A program made the translations under genes and the position numbers. From assembly GCF_900090045.1 (NCBI RefSeq), contig NC_041779.1:248001-312000 (forward strand): a stretch of DNA of 64,000 nt. Reading direction: 5' to 3'. Origin of the DNA: Plasmodium malariae. Lineage: Eukaryota; Apicomplexa; Aconoidasida; Haemosporida; Plasmodiidae. How positions within the stretch are numbered: the stretch's first letter is position 1; each line of letters opens with the position of its first letter. The notes under the pieces were generated by a model. That model worked only from the letters and a program-made list of their open reading frames with translations. It ran no database searches and was not told the DNA's origin. Below are positions 12,301 through 26,819 of the stretch, one piece after another.

Positions 12301-15300
12301 TTCTTTCTTTATTATTTATCTATTTAAATTTCCAATTTATATTTATAATATTAATTTTATCAGTATTTTATATGTTAGTAGTAACACTAAATAATTGTAC
12401 GACGTACAAAAAAATAATAAAGTATATTTCTCTTTTCTTTTTATTAATATATATTATTATGAGTGTATTTCTAAAAAAATTTAATATAATTTATATCCAA
12501 AATAATTAAGTTATCACACTTTATTCATTTTAATACATACTATTCGTAATTCAAATATGTTCAAATTAATTCTGAAATAAATTATTGTTAATATATGTTT
12601 TAAAAATATATATTTCTTTTCAGATATTATCTCCATAAATATCAAATGAAATTAGTACTTTTTTTTATTTGTTTTGTATATTAAAAATATTTTTGAAATC
12701 AGTTAATGTAATTTTAAATTAAAAATAAATTTCCTATTTAAAGTATTACTAGAAGGTATATTATAATGTATACTTTTAAACATTTGAACTATAAAAAAAA
12801 TTTATAATTAAATAATACCTATATATTTCAAAAGATAAAATGTATTTCTATTATATATCTATTCTTATAAGAACGATTTCAATCAGTGTTAATACTTTTT
12901 ATTTTGTACAACATGAATATTCAGTAAAATGGGTATCAGAAAAGCGTGCAAAATAACTTATTATTCTATTAAATACAATCTTGCTAAATTATCTATTAAT
13001 AAAAATATAAAATGACGCTATTATTTTAATGACATATTTCAGTCACCTTCATATTTAAAAAGTTATCTTAAATTATTTTTTTCACCTAAATTCATTTACA
13101 TATTATTGATGATATATTCCCCCGTATGATAGCAACATGCTTACAATATATAACTTATAACATTATTAACTACTTCTAATATATACGAATATTTATGTAT
13201 TCTAAGTTATTTCTATGTTTTTTTAAGTATATCTATGTTTTTAAAATTTTTTTTTTCAGTTCCATATTATATACAAATTTTACCATAATTATATATCCAC
13301 TTTTTACTTTTTAATAATCTATAATTCATTTTTATTCATTCATTATATTTAAAAAATCTTTTTAGTCCATTTTTGCATTAAAAATAGTCCTTTCCTTATC
13401 CTCATAGAAGGTATTCTTTATTTCACAACATTTCTTTGGAAATGAACATGTGCGATAATATAGAAGAGATGCTACAAATATTATTAGTAAGCGACGTAAT
13501 AAAACACTTAATTAACTCATTCAATATATATTAAATGTATATTTAAAAAGTCTTTTACATAATAAACTTCAATGAACATTCCTAAAGCTCTTATCCTTTA
13601 CAAAAAACTGATATTTGTTAAAAAAATATTATACTCAAGGCATAAAATAAATAAAATAGAAATGTGTAAATTATACTGAAGACACTCTGTTTTATTGAAT
13701 ATATAATAATCAAAGCATTATTAACTCTTTTAAATTATTTATTCTTTTTCAACAAGTTATGGTCCTACAAAATTTGTTTAAATTACATGTTATATATACA
13801 ACTTATTTTGAGAAAAGTATACATGTAATTCATATGTTATTTAAACTTTTTGATATAAAAATAATTTACACAGAATTCCATTTATTCTCATATATTCATT
13901 ATATTCATTGTAAATTTTTAGCTTGTACGTCTTATAACAAATGAAATTAAGTCCTTTTTTTACTTCACATATATAACGGTATATGTAAGTATATATATTT
14001 TACATTTGTTTGTTGTTTATAAAATATTAGAACAATAATATATTATTAAATATATAATATGACATTTATTTTTATACACATAAAATATATTATTTCTGTA
14101 TTATTAAATAGTCAAAAAAAAAATATTAAATTAAAGACTCGTTTTTTTTTTAAGAATTTTTATCCTAAAAGTTATGTTTCCTTGATATATTTTACTAATA
14201 AAAATAAGAAATATCTAATAAAATAATAATTCCATACTAAATTTCTCTCTTTTTTATCCGTGACGTTACTTCGTAGGTTACTTTTTTTCTTTAAATTTTA
14301 AAAATATTTTTTTATGAAAAAAATCCATGCAAATTATTTACCATATATTAAGAACGTCTTAGATTTTTTCCTTCTACATTCTCCTTCATTAAAAAATGTT
14401 ATATAGAACTTCTCTTCCGCTTATGTATATATATAAATAATTAAAAAATAAGCCACTATGCTGTTTTTTTTTCAGAAGCACTTTCTTATTACCATACACA
14501 CAGTAAATATTTAATAATATTCGTATGCAATAATTTTGTTTCATACAATAATATTTGTATATTATAATCTTAATAAGAGAAATTATTATTATATTCCACA
14601 TTCTTCAAACATATATTAAAATTGCATGTAATATTCTTCATAAAAACAAAAACTTATTTGTGTTTGTCACGGATTTATATCATATACGAAACGGAAACAG
14701 ACATATATAATAATGGCTTGTATTTATGTTATGCTATTTAATACTGTATATTCCTAATGTCTTTGTATTGAAATATGTTTAAAGGAAAGAATATATTACA
14801 TTTAATATATCCCTCTCAAGTACTGTTAAAACCATTTGCGTAATTATAATAATTAGTGTACCAATAGATATACATATTACAATTATATAAATATTTTTAA
14901 ATTTCTCCAATTTTAGCGAATCCTTCTGCGTAAACTAAAATATCCAATTTATACAAATAAATAAGTTTACAACGTAAAAATAAATATTGCAAAATTATTC
15001 GAAAAAACCATTATTATGAAAAAACTTCTATGTCTAAACACCCTCATTTATGTATATATATTTCCAAAAAATTGTTATACGAATAATTCCGATAAAAATA
15101 TATTAACAGTTTTGTATTATATCATTTTCAACTTTTCTCTTTATACTAACCTTAAGAAGGTCAGTTTTTAACAAACTAAAAATATATAACAATTAGAAAT
15201 TATACAATTTTGAATCTATCGTATAAAAAACTGTTATGTATTTTATATTACCCTGTAAAAAACAAGTTAAAATATTTATTTTATATCATAATTCATTAAA

Positions 15301-16755
15301 ATTAACAGTTTCCACATCTAACAAATAGTATTATGGTGTCATAATGTTTCATTATTTATTTTCACAGATCTCGGTTTTTATACCAATGAACAATATATAA
15401 GTTACCATAATTACACGCATTTGTAGTAACATACTATGTATAATGCTTTTTCAAAAATGATTATTTATGAAATATAACTAAAATATATATGCACTAGCTT
15501 ATTCATCCATATCATGAATATGTATTCAAGAATTTGTCCTGTTCATGTTATGTATTCAGATATAATTAGCAATTTGAGACCACTGTATAATTCCAGGTAG
15601 ATTATACATATTAAATAATGCTGTTATATTTTTATAATAATTGTAATGTTACATTATTATATAATAAACTTTAGCGACAATGAATATTTAATAATGTTAC
15701 TTTGAAATATTCCTAATATGTTTTGTCCTGCATGTATTTAGATTCTTCCATTAGCACATATTATATTTTAATTTATACTTCAATTTTATTTTGCCTAATT
15801 CTATATTAAAAAATTTTTTTCGTTAATATAATTAATAATATATTAAATATATATGCATTTTGCATAATCACGTATAGAGCACACCACAGATAATACAAGG
15901 TTGCTCGCAATATTTATAGTATTGTAAGGTAAAAATAAAGAATCAGTAATGTCTATAAATTTATAGCATATATATGCCTCTCTGTTTAATTTTTCATATA
16001 TATTTAATGAAAATATTAAAAGTAGGTTCCATTTCTAAAATTTTTTTTTTAAATAATAAAAATATTTGAGAAATTGATCCTATTGTTAGCAGTGAATGTT
16101 ATCTGAAGAATATACTATTTTAAAGTTCATTAAAATGCAGGTGTAGTTATTCTTTTGTTGAGAAATAAGATAAATTAGAAAAAAAAAAAAAAAAGAGATA
16201 ATATAATTCATATTTAACATTATTACAAATCTAATAATATAAAGAGTATTGAAAATATAGTTCAAAACCCATACAAACATTGTGCGCTCCCCTCATAGAA
16301 GAGTTTTTTTTTTAAGTAGAAGTTTCTATTAAACATGAAAAGATTAATTTTAAAGTATGAATACAAAAAATAATGAAATATAGTAAAAATTATTTATTTA
16401 ACACTGTAATACGTACTGTATGTAAGATGTGCAGAATAACTTAAGCCAAATTTATATGAATAATGCAATACTATTAAATAGATATATTTTTCTAAAAAAT
16501 AAAATATCTTTTACATTTTAAATAGCAATGAAATTTTAATAACTTAAAACTAAAAAAAAAAACATTTTATAAAAATTCACAGATAATATAAAAGTTCGCC
16601 ATTTAGTGATATGTCATGAACTTCCCTGTAAAGGCATTAAGAAAATTTTAAGTACACAATTATATTGGAAAAGTATGTCTTTTTCCAAGAATATAATATA
16701 TAATATGTTCGATAATGTATTAATTAATTATACAATATTAGTGCACACAACTTAT

Positions 16756-16758
<3 letters not shown>

Positions 16759-16816
<58 letters not shown>
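16759..16816. repeat. (AT)29 microsatellite
   Basis: A perfect 58-nt dinucleotide run, the longest in the window. It can extrude cruciforms and is likely length-variable between isolates and prone to assembly error. Confidence 0.9.
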
Positions 16817-16819
<3 letters not shown>

Positions 16820-19800
16820 TTAATTAATATCAAAAATTCAATAACTATTTATTAATTTCTATGAATAAAAAACATAATATTATTAATTTACACTACAAAT
16901 ATATATATATTATGTTCTGAGTTGTAATATTTAAACTGTGATACAATAATGCAAATAATGAAAGCATTCTTACATCTATTACAACCCAAGAGAAAACAAA
17001 AGAATAAGGTAAATATATCATTATTACTTTTCATGATTACTTTGCTATATAAAATTAATATATATGTATATTAATAAACACTATATAAATAAACAATTAA
17101 ATACAAAGTTCAAGGTTGACAAAATTTTTAAATTTTAAAAACAAAATAGGACTAATATATTCATATATTTATACACAGAAGGGGTACTTAAATTATATAA
17201 TGTATATTTAGTAATTAATGAATCCCATATTTTCCTTAAATTCAAATGTTTTTTAAATATTAATATCCATTTTTAAGAGTATATTTTTCATTTATGTTTA
17301 AACAATTTTTTTATAATTTCACTGGCATATAAAAAATTTGTGGATATTTGATTTCTTAAAAGTAAATGATTTCAACATTTCCATAATCCTATTTCAAGAA
17401 TTTTTTCAAAATTTTGATTATTAAATACTTTTTAAATATTTTTTTTACTAGGATCTTGAAGAGCCGCTTCTATAGTTAATATTATGTTTATGAAATAAAA
17501 CTAAAAAAAAATATTTTATAATTGTAAATTTATAATATGAATAAATAAGGTGTATACTCATTATGAATAAGCTCTACGTTTAATTAAAGTTAAAAATGGT
17601 TTTAGTTATTTGTAATAAAAGAAAAAAAAAAAGGCCTATTCTTTCAGATATCTTTTTACACATACATATACATATATGTATATGCATTCCTCCTCGTTAT
17701 AAAAATGTAAAACCTGTAGCACTAAATAACACTTCTTCAGCAGAAATACGCTTATTAATTATTTATTCCATATATGTAATTTACATATGTTTCTCCTTCA
17801 AAATATTACATCTATTATCCTTTCACTAGTATTTTTCATATAAAACATGCCATTATATTTAATAAATATATATATTTCTTGCATTATATTTTATCAAATT
17901 GTTATTGTATAAAAGCATATTCTAAAGTTAACTTATATAACTTAAAAATTAATAAATAAATGCGATAATTCCTTTTTAAAAAATATTCAGTCAGCTATAT
18001 TAATATTTATCATATTAGCAATATATAAGTATATATAAGCAAAATTAGAGAAATACAATATACACATCTTAAGCTTTTTATTATATATTTTGTGGATGTA
18101 TTTTTAAGAAATTATTATGTTTTTCGATCCTTATTTACTTTTACTTAGTTATATTAGTATACACAATATTATTCCAAAAATATCTATTGCAAATGCATAC
18201 AAAAACGAGATTTTATCAATATTATCTAAATATCCTATTATCTTATCTTTAATTCATTAAATAAACAAACTAAAATCTAATTGAGTCTACACATGTAATT
18301 AGAATAAATATATGTTCATCATTTGTATTTCAATACTTGTGTATTTATCTTACAAACTTCAGTTGCTAGTATCTAGGTACCATGCCGAAATGGAAGATTA
18401 ATATATTATGGGATATTTAGGAAATATTAACAAAGTTAAATAATTCAAAATAGATATTATAAAAAATTGAAATTAGATTTGTATAATTCAATACTGATAA
18501 AGAGAAACGTAAAACAAATATTACAATTTTTCTTAATTAGTAATAAGAGAAAAATAGAATATGTATTCCTATGTAACTTTTAACTCACTATAAATATAGA
18601 TCTATTTTAAAATTTACGAGCTAATGAATAAAATATATCTATAATTAAGTTTCATATTTTATTTCTCATTTAATTTAGCACTTATGTTTTGAAATATAAA
18701 CTTTTTTTTATGTATATTTCATCAAGTTACCTATTTTTAATTTGTTTCTCTTTGTATTTTATATTATGTAAGCACCGGAAGAAAAGAAAAACGTTTGTTA
18801 ATAATTTTTTCTAAGTATATATCTTTTTTATTAAGAAAATTACTAAGAATTTATGTAAAACAGTTCTTAGTATTTAATTATCTAATATAAAAATATATTT
18901 CTATAACAACTTAAAATAAAATATAGCATTTGTATTAAAGTTCTTTCTTTTTTACACATATTTCACCTTAACGTTACTGTCCAAATTGAGCCTTTAATAT
19001 ATTTGATATATTTTTAATATCACATAAGAACTCACAATGGTTAATAATATAATTATGAATATAGAATTTTCAAAAAAAATATAATATACATATAATAAAT
19101 ATAAGGAGAAATATTATTTTATATGAATTTCATTTGATAAGATATAAAAACTGTTATAATCATACAGAATTGTTAACTTAAGGATTAACAAACTGTGAAA
19201 ATGATATTTTTTTTCATTAATATAGTGTTAAATATTTCATTAGGAGATATATAAAGTTTTAATTTTATAAAATTCCTAACTATATTCACTTCAACACGGT
19301 ATCTTAAATAATAATGAAAATATGAATTATCATATATAAATATACTATACATACGTGCTTTAGTTCGGCTAATAAGTACCTTCGTTAAATAAATCTTTTT
19401 TTTTTAAATGTATAATTAAATTGATAACCATTTTTATGTTCCAAATAAATAATAAATAAAAATAAGAATTATTTTAATTAATTTTGTTTCATATATCTTA
19501 TCATTTAATTTCAACTTTTACTCTTAGAATTTACTAACGCAAGAACTTTGATAAACCATATTTGATTCACATTAATGCTTTATTATATTGAACTCTAGTT
19601 AAGGATTGTATTTTTTCGATCATGTTAAGATCTATTCTAAAAAGTTGAGATTATAACTCATAATTTATATATAACAACTACTTGTATAATTTAAATATAT
19701 GTATATTTTTAATGAATAATCACTTTATCATTAAATAAATTTGTATAAAACTGTTCCTACATACAAATGAGTTTTATCATTTGTCGTGCAAAACAAAATT

Positions 19801-20388
19801 TTTTGCAGATATAATATTTATGATTACTTTGACTATAGTACATAGAAAATCTTAATAACCACAATAACAATGTTATCAAAATATACACAATTAAATTCTT
19901 TGAATGAGTTATATTTCCATTATATTTTTAAAGTCACCAAGTTTTGCTGTAAAATATTTGCATTGATTAAAAATCGATTAACATCATTGCAACATTTACT
20001 TTATACTTTTAATAAACTTTAATTATAAATTTGATAAGGAAAAGAATTTAAGATTTATCCATTTTAATAGAGTTATTTATCCTACTCAAATATAAGGTCA
20101 CTTACAAATCTGGATATACATACATATATATAAAATAATTATAAATAGTAATGTAATATTAGAACTTCAAATAAATACGAAAGCATAAACCGTATTCATT
20201 GTACATACATAGTGGGCGAAACATAAAAAATAACTAGAAACTACAATATTATATATTTCAAGAAATTACAGTAAACGTAGATAATATAAAATGACAATAA
20301 ATAATTTTTAATAAACTTTTAATTTTATATAATTATATTATTAACACATTTAATATTAATCATTCTTTATATTATTGCATTGTCAACC

Positions 20389-20414
20389 TTTTTTTTTTTT
20401 TTTTCTTTTTTTTA
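20389..20414. repeat. Interrupted poly-T tract
   Basis: A run of about 25 T with a single C interruption. This is a low-complexity tract with no inferred function. Confidence 0.6.
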
Positions 20415-21729
20415 AATCATAGTTTAATTAATCTTTAATTTGTTACTTATATTTAAGTGAAAACATCATATTAAAACACTATCTTATTATGCTTATATTT
20501 TTGTTACTTTACATCAATTAATAAATATGTAGGCATCCATACAGTATAAGTTTCCAATGAATTAACTAAATATAATTTTTCTATAATATTTTAAACGTAT
20601 ACAAGTGTTTATTTCAATTATTTTATTATCTTTTTTTTAAAATAATTTTGCTTAATATTTTTTATTTGGATCGCAAATATATATTTTAAGGAGGATTTTT
20701 CTTATATGTTAAATATTTGAGATTTAACGGTTACCTATTATATTATCCTAAATTTACTGTAGTGCACACAGTTTTATAAATATACCCCAATTGTAGATGA
20801 AATTAAGCTGTTTAAAATTTTTTTAAAAAAATAAAAACTTTAACTGTATCTTGGATAATGCAACAACAAAAAAGGAACCTTAAGTTAAAAAAGAAATTTG
20901 CATTTTATATATTAATGCTTTTTATTAATTATTCTTTTTCATGAATAAATAAATATTTTAATGGATAGTATTTTTATATTTATACATAAATAACATTGCT
21001 CTCAAATAAAATAACTTCTAAAAATATGATCATTATTACGTATATCATCCCTTTTTCATTTATATATTTATTTTTTTTCAAATTAAATAATTTCAAAAAA
21101 ATATTATATATGATAAATTTCAAGATTTTTTGAAAAGTCTAAATTATTTAAAGTAACAAAAAAAGATATTTAAAAATGTTAAAATTTTCCAACGATAATT
21201 TATATAATTAATATAATAAATAAATATGCTACTTCAATATTTTTCCTATAATGATATATACTAGGTTAACTGATAAATAATAATAATTTAACATAAGAAG
21301 GTGCATATATATATTTTATTATTTTTTCTTTTTTTTGTAACAATATAAAAGTTGAACGTGAAAATAATAAAATATTATGTAATAACTATATTTTTTTATT
21401 ATTTTGTAAAACTTTTTTAATTTAATATTTATTTTCATTAAGTTATTTTAAATAATTTTTTTTATATAAAATATTTCGTAAAACACTTTTATTTAGTGTG
21501 TTCTTATATTTATATTTTTTATGATCTAATAGTAATAAGGGTATTAAAAAAATAATTGATACATAGAAATATATTAAAAATTTTTGAACAGATTAAAGAT
21601 GTTACAAAAGTAAAAAAAATTTAACTAGAAAACTAATGTTGAATAATTACGGAAAAAATACCTAATATGCTGCTGAAAGAATTTAAATTACAATAAGAAT
21701 TTAGGAACTTTAATAAAGTAGCATATGAA

Positions 21730-23002
21730 ATGGGAAGAAATAAAATATTTTCCACGAAAATCTCAGCTACTATTATTTCTTTAATATGGACTTTCATATA
21801 TACATATGAGGTAGGAAAAAATTAAAATTTCATAATTTTGACTGTTTTATAATATTAATTTATTTTCTTTTTAAAATGAAATTTTTGAAAATAATTAAAA
21901 TATAATCTTTATAAATTTTATTACTTATCCTAATACTTAGTTCATTACCTTTTGTAAATCATTGTATAATAGAACTAGAAAAAACAAAGCATTAATTATA
22001 AGAACAAGTAAACTATTCAGGAAAAAATAAATGTGCAGAAAAAACAAGTATATAATAGTTCAAAAATAAGGGTATTATATATAAATGAAGATGACCATTA
22101 TTCTGAAGATCGATTAATAGATAGTAACATCGATAACAGCATACCTCAAGAACCATATAATAAATGCCCAAATGATAATAATTCTGAAAAACCATTAAGA
22201 GATAGTAACGTTGATAATAACATACTTCAAGAACCATACAGTAAATTTATATACAATGATAATTTTCAAAAATCATATAGTTCGATGAAGGATCTTAACT
22301 GTTTTAAAACAAGTTTATAGTCAAGTTAAATTTAGAAGTATTCTCAAAAAATTATATAAAATATTTATACCTTTTAATAAGACTAAAGTATCGTGGTTTA
22401 AGCACAAACTTGTAACTAGTTCTGAAGAACCAAATAACTTATCCAAGTTCCTTATGAATAAGGAAAAATTACATAATTCATCAAAAATTGATGACTTCAA
22501 TGACAACGATTGTAAGCAGAAAGATGTTTCTATAAAGGATGACAATATTGTAAAAGATCAATTTCAGAAGTTAAAGAAATATATGTATATTGCCATTAAA
22601 TTCTTTAATTTACATATAAAGCCTATTGTATTATTTATGATTAATTTTATAAATGAATTAGATCGAATGTACGACAAATCACTTATATAAGTATTGACAA
22701 AATATCATATAACTCATAGTAGTAATGAAGGAATACTTTAAAAAAAAATAAAGTGTCATTTAATAGTTATTTATCCAATTATATTATACAGTATCTACAT
22801 CATAGTGCTTTATATACTAAAGTACGATAATTATAATGTTGGTAGAACAGGAATTACGATTGCTTTTACTGTTGTATATATGTTTTATAAAATTACGAAA
22901 TTCTATTATACATGCAAAAATTATAAATCATATGAAGATGTGATTAACGCATTAGGTTATACTAAAAAAAAAAAAAAACATTTTTTAAATTGTTTTACAT
23001 AA
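21730..23002 (+). pseudogene. Exported protein, unknown function, frameshifted
   Basis: Exon 1 (21730-21810, 27 codons, MGRNKIFSTKISATIISLIW...) has a hydrophobic core and ends at a GTAGGA donor. An in-phase acceptor ATTCAG ends at 22020, and the frame then reads EKINVQKKQVYNSSKIRVLYINE. RVLYINE is PEXEL-like but not canonical, because position 5 is Ile. A 27-residue unit is duplicated (DSNIDNSIPQEPYNK and DSNVDNNILQEPYSK). The frame closes at 22318, but the next frame continues immediately with KQVYSQVKFRSILKKLYKIF, showing one indel near 22290-22320. That frame has stops at 22688-22690 and about 22739. It then encodes two likely membrane helices (HLIVIYPIILYSIYIIVLYI and a second around TGITIAFTVVYMFY) and ends KKKKKHFLNCFT. 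Overall this is a signal, an acidic repeat region and two C-terminal helices. Family not identified. Confidence 0.68.
22120..22281 (+). repeat. 81-nt imperfect tandem duplication in coding sequence
   Basis: Two copies of a unit starting GATAGTAAC occur at 22120 and 22201, exactly 81 nt apart, encoding 27-residue repeats with several substitutions. The in-frame period and mainly conservative changes suggest the duplication arose while the gene was functional. Confidence 0.75.
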
Positions 23003-23893
23003 AGATTCAATAATTTGAGTGTTATTACAATTTCATATATATTTAAATGTATACATAAATATAAAACATGTATACATGTGAATTATATATATTTTAACGT
23101 TTTGTCAATAAGAATTTTGTTAATATGATTTTAAATTTTCCTTAATGTATATTTATCACAAGTACATTAACTTTATATTTAAACAATCATATATGCACAT
23201 TTTTTGTGTGAAAATTTAGTCTTTTAAATAAATTTTTCTTTTTTTTTTGCTCATTCATGAGTGAATATTACAGACTTTTATTTTTGTATTATAATAAGGA
23301 TTTATTAAAATTATATTTAGCACATATATTCTGTTAAACTTTTTTTGTATTTCATTTTTATTATAATATTTTATTTAAATATTACATATATTATTATTTA
23401 AACATATAATCTCCATAAATGGTGCAAACATCTTTATGTAAATGCATAAACATATATTAGATGTACAACACATTAATTAAAACAACTTTGTTGAACAAAA
23501 AAAAAAAAAACCTACATAATTATTGTTTTTATTATATACAAAATTTTTTTTTTAACTCTTCTTAGATAATAGAAATGCCTTTCATAATTGAAAAATTTAC
23601 ATTGTTAGGCAGTATTTCCTAATTGTTAATAAATTAAATATATAATACAGTATTATTTTTATGATCCTATAATAAATAATAGAGTTATTTCTTATTTATA
23701 TATTATATATTGATATTTACATATTCTCTTACTTTATTTTCCCCCTTATTATGATGACATATCAATAAAGATTTTCAGTTTATTTCTTTAAATTTAAGTT
23801 CTTATGTCCTTTCGTTCCCTTTTCATCTATCTAATACTCAATACTGATGTAGATGCGTCCTAATAAGAACACTGTATATATATTTATCATGTC

Positions 23894-23929
<36 letters not shown>

Positions 23930-24029
23930 TTTTGTTCTTTATTTAAAAAAAATAAATATTACTATATGAAAATATTCACATTTATAAGTGGTATTATTAA
24001 TTACTTTATATAGGATGAGGCAAATATAT
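23003..24029. other. AT-rich spacer
   Basis: No gene is seen. It holds the 3' flank of the frameshifted exported gene and a combined (AT)14 plus poly-T tract at 23894-23933. Confidence 0.5.
23894..23933. repeat. (AT)14 followed by poly-T
   Basis: A perfect AT dinucleotide run passes directly into about 13 T. Simple-sequence repeat, seen directly. Confidence 0.85.
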
Positions 24030-24345
24030 AAAATTCCTACAATGGAATAGCAATCAACTTGAATATTTGATATAAGTTAAAGGTAGACCGATTATATGAA
24101 GATCCTGATTCATTATGCAAGTGCAAATCAAATCCGTTCAAACTTTTGTATTCTCAGAAAATTTATTTTATTCTACATTTAAATGTACGAACTTCTCATT
24201 AATGCAACTAGAAACCTGTTTTTTAAGATGAGCAGAAACTGATTTGGATCTGTTTGTGTCTATTTAATCTCACAGCACTTCATACGTATGAATAGCTTCT
24301 TAACACTATTTTCATACTTCATCATAAATATGATTGGTTATTGCT
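24030..24345 (-). pseudogene. Unidentified decayed coding remnant
   Basis: This block is less AT-rich than its surroundings, and one minus-strand frame stays coding-like across several stops: EAIHTYEVL, then DTNRSKSVSAHLKKQVSSCI, EKFVHLNVE, FSENTKV and TDLICTCIMNQDLHI. The residue mix (Ser, Thr, Val, Gln, His) is unlike translated AT-rich noise, which suggests an old gene. I do not recognise the family. It might be the serine-rich part of a surface protein, but that is a guess. Confidence 0.25.
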
Positions 24346-26416
24346 AATTTTATTATACACCAATATATCACTAGAAAAAAAATTTATTTTTTTGGATATT
24401 AACGATTCCTCTCTAAATATACATAATTATATTTTATTCACTCCTTCGAACATTTCTATATAAGTACACTAAACACTTTTAGCTATTATAATTTTACTTA
24501 AAGTTTTATAGTTTTTTATTCATAATTATATAAAATGGTGCGTTATTGCTACATATATATAAGTATTCTTAATAATGTTTACTTTTAAAAAAAAAAAAAT
24601 TTCTTTTAAAAAATTAAAGATTGATTATTAATCATATTATGAACATAATTGCATTAACCATAATATAAATATCCTGATATTTTATAACATACCTGTAAAA
24701 GATTTCATTCATTATTCATTCACTTCATGAATATCCTGTTTTATTAAATTCCCCTTTCTTTTCATTTTATTTTTTTTATTTTCCTAAATTCCTATTATTA
24801 TTTGAAGCAGTATATTGGTAAATATAGGCTTATATTTTATATAAATTTTTTCTTTTTATTAATACTACATTATTCAAAATATCATCTATAACTATCGAAT
24901 GAAAATTTAATAGATACTCTTGTTTTCATAAACTTACTGGAAAATAAAAATTTTATTTTTATCTATATTACAATTTATATTATAAAATATATAATTTACT
25001 TCAAATAATATAATGGAATATATTTCCATAAGGAGGAAAAAATAAAAACTATATTTAATAAAAAAACTTTTTTAAAAATTGCATTATATAATTATTTTTA
25101 AAAAGATGAAAATTATTGAAAAGTACATTCTTATAATTCTAACACAATAAAAAAATATTCTTTAATATTAATTTTAATATGAATTAATATAATATATTTA
25201 ATATATTTTAAATCACTAAAAAAATATATGTTACAAGAACTTTATATCAGGGAGTTACTAAAAAATTTATGTGAGGTATTATTATCATTTCAGAAATATT
25301 CAAATTATTTTATTTTCTTAAGATTTCAATTATTTATATTCTATTTGTCAAATGTTATGATAAATAATAGCATTTTGTTTTAAAAATATATAAAATGATA
25401 AGGGATGATTTTTATAATTTTATTTTAATGTATTATTATAAAACCTCTTATTTTCTATATTACATAGTATTTTATTATGATAATTTTATTGTATTTAGCA
25501 TGGATAATAATTTAGAAATATTATACAGATTTTGTAGAAATTCTGCAAATTACAGGTAAAAAATATGTTGTAATTATAATGTTTTACTTATTTAGGTTAT
25601 ACTTCTTCTTATATGATTTTTTCATAAAAGAAAATACATATATTTCTTTTTTTAACTCAAATAAGATTATTTTTCTTAAATACATAACAACATGAAGAAG
25701 ATATATATATTTATAATATGAAATAGTATGTTTACCCTTTATTCTTTCTTCTTTTTTTTTACGACTGTTACTGCATATTTCAATGTTTCGATATTATTAT
25801 TGCGCTAATATACACATATAAGTTATTAATAAATATATATTTCCAAAAATAATTTGTTTATTTAGGAAGTTATTAATATTCATGTCCACTGAATACTTGA
25901 ACAACTTTCATTTTATATCACTCAAAATTATATATTTATTACACATTATATGTCAAATATAAGAAAATGTATCCATATTATTTAACAAATTTATTGATAT
26001 TAATAAAAGATTTAATCCGAGTAATTTTATGAGATATTCAATATTAAAGATGTTTATAATAATTAAATAAATGATAAAGTGCTAATATAACTGTGTAGAA
26101 ATTCATAATATTACCTTATATATAATATAATATTCCAAATGTAATAATATATTAAATATATTGCACAAAAAAAAAAAAGAAAAACAAGAAAAATAAAAGT
26201 ATTCTAAAAATACCGCATAAACAAATATATTTTATTACATAATTCCAATAATAATAATTTTATATAGTAAATGTTATGTTTTCTTTGGGTAAAATGTATA
26301 TATATCAACGTAAACTAATACGTTCACTTCGTGTCATCAATTACAAATAGGACACATTTATTGTTAATTTAAAACAAATAATGCATTTCATTATGTTATT
26401 TAACAGATAATCATTA
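24346..26416. other. AT-rich spacer
   Basis: No supported gene is seen on either strand. The right end leads into the 3' flank of the fam-m pseudogene. Confidence 0.5.
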
Positions 26417-26426
26417 TAGACTAGAA
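26417..26426 (-). promoter_or_regulatory. Conserved 3'-flank block TAGACTAGAA of fam-m copy 1
   Basis: The 10-mer TAGACTAGAA (plus-strand reading) lies 394 bp past the stop codon of the gene ending at 26820. The same word lies at nearly the same distance past three other fam-l/fam-m genes in this window. It may mark a 3' untranslated or polyadenylation region, or may only be residual homology from duplication. Confidence 0.5.
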
Positions 26427-26819
26427 TATTAGAATAAATAGAATGTATCGTACCATATAGATCATATATAAATTATGATATATTTTTAAAATTATATGGA
26501 ACATCCTATTACATAATAATTTTTAAGACTCAATATATATTTTTCATAATAATATATTTAAAAACTAAAGTATATATATTATGACAAATATATTTAAGCT
26601 TAAATAATACATTAGAATACAAATTCGAAAATTTTAAAATATTTCAGTTCACAAAAAAACGAAATATTAAATTTTTTATCGTTACAAAAGTACACTGTAT
26701 ACACAAGTGCATTTGTAAAATTACAGTAATTATAGTTAAATTTATTAAGAATATATCGTTAAACATATTACAGATATTACTTCTTATAACATAAAAACAC
26801 GTATTCTTTGTTATCTATC

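Larger units (their letters stand above)
12301..21729. other. Long AT-rich spacer, no supported gene
   Basis: About 9.4 kb with no recognisable family motif. Short frames at 13759-13944, 14389-14601, 16086-16280 and 17596-17829 have compositions dominated by Ile, Tyr, Asn, Lys and Phe, as expected of translated AT-rich noise, and lack signal-peptide exons. A few less AT-rich positions near 13.38-13.46 kb (minus strand CEIKNTFYEDKERTIFNAKMD) may be an upstream scrap of the SURFIN/STP1-type pseudogene, but this is not firm. The longest (AT)n tract of the window is at 16759-16816. Confidence 0.5.

Noticed and set aside
17596..17829. 77-codon plus-strand frame
   Set aside because: It begins with a poly-Lys run and HIHIHI-type low complexity encoded by CATACATATA repeats. 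No supporting context is seen.
22013..22545. Two 74-codon minus-strand frames
   Set aside because: They are antisense to the exported-type pseudogene, which has an exon 1, intron and repeat on the plus strand.
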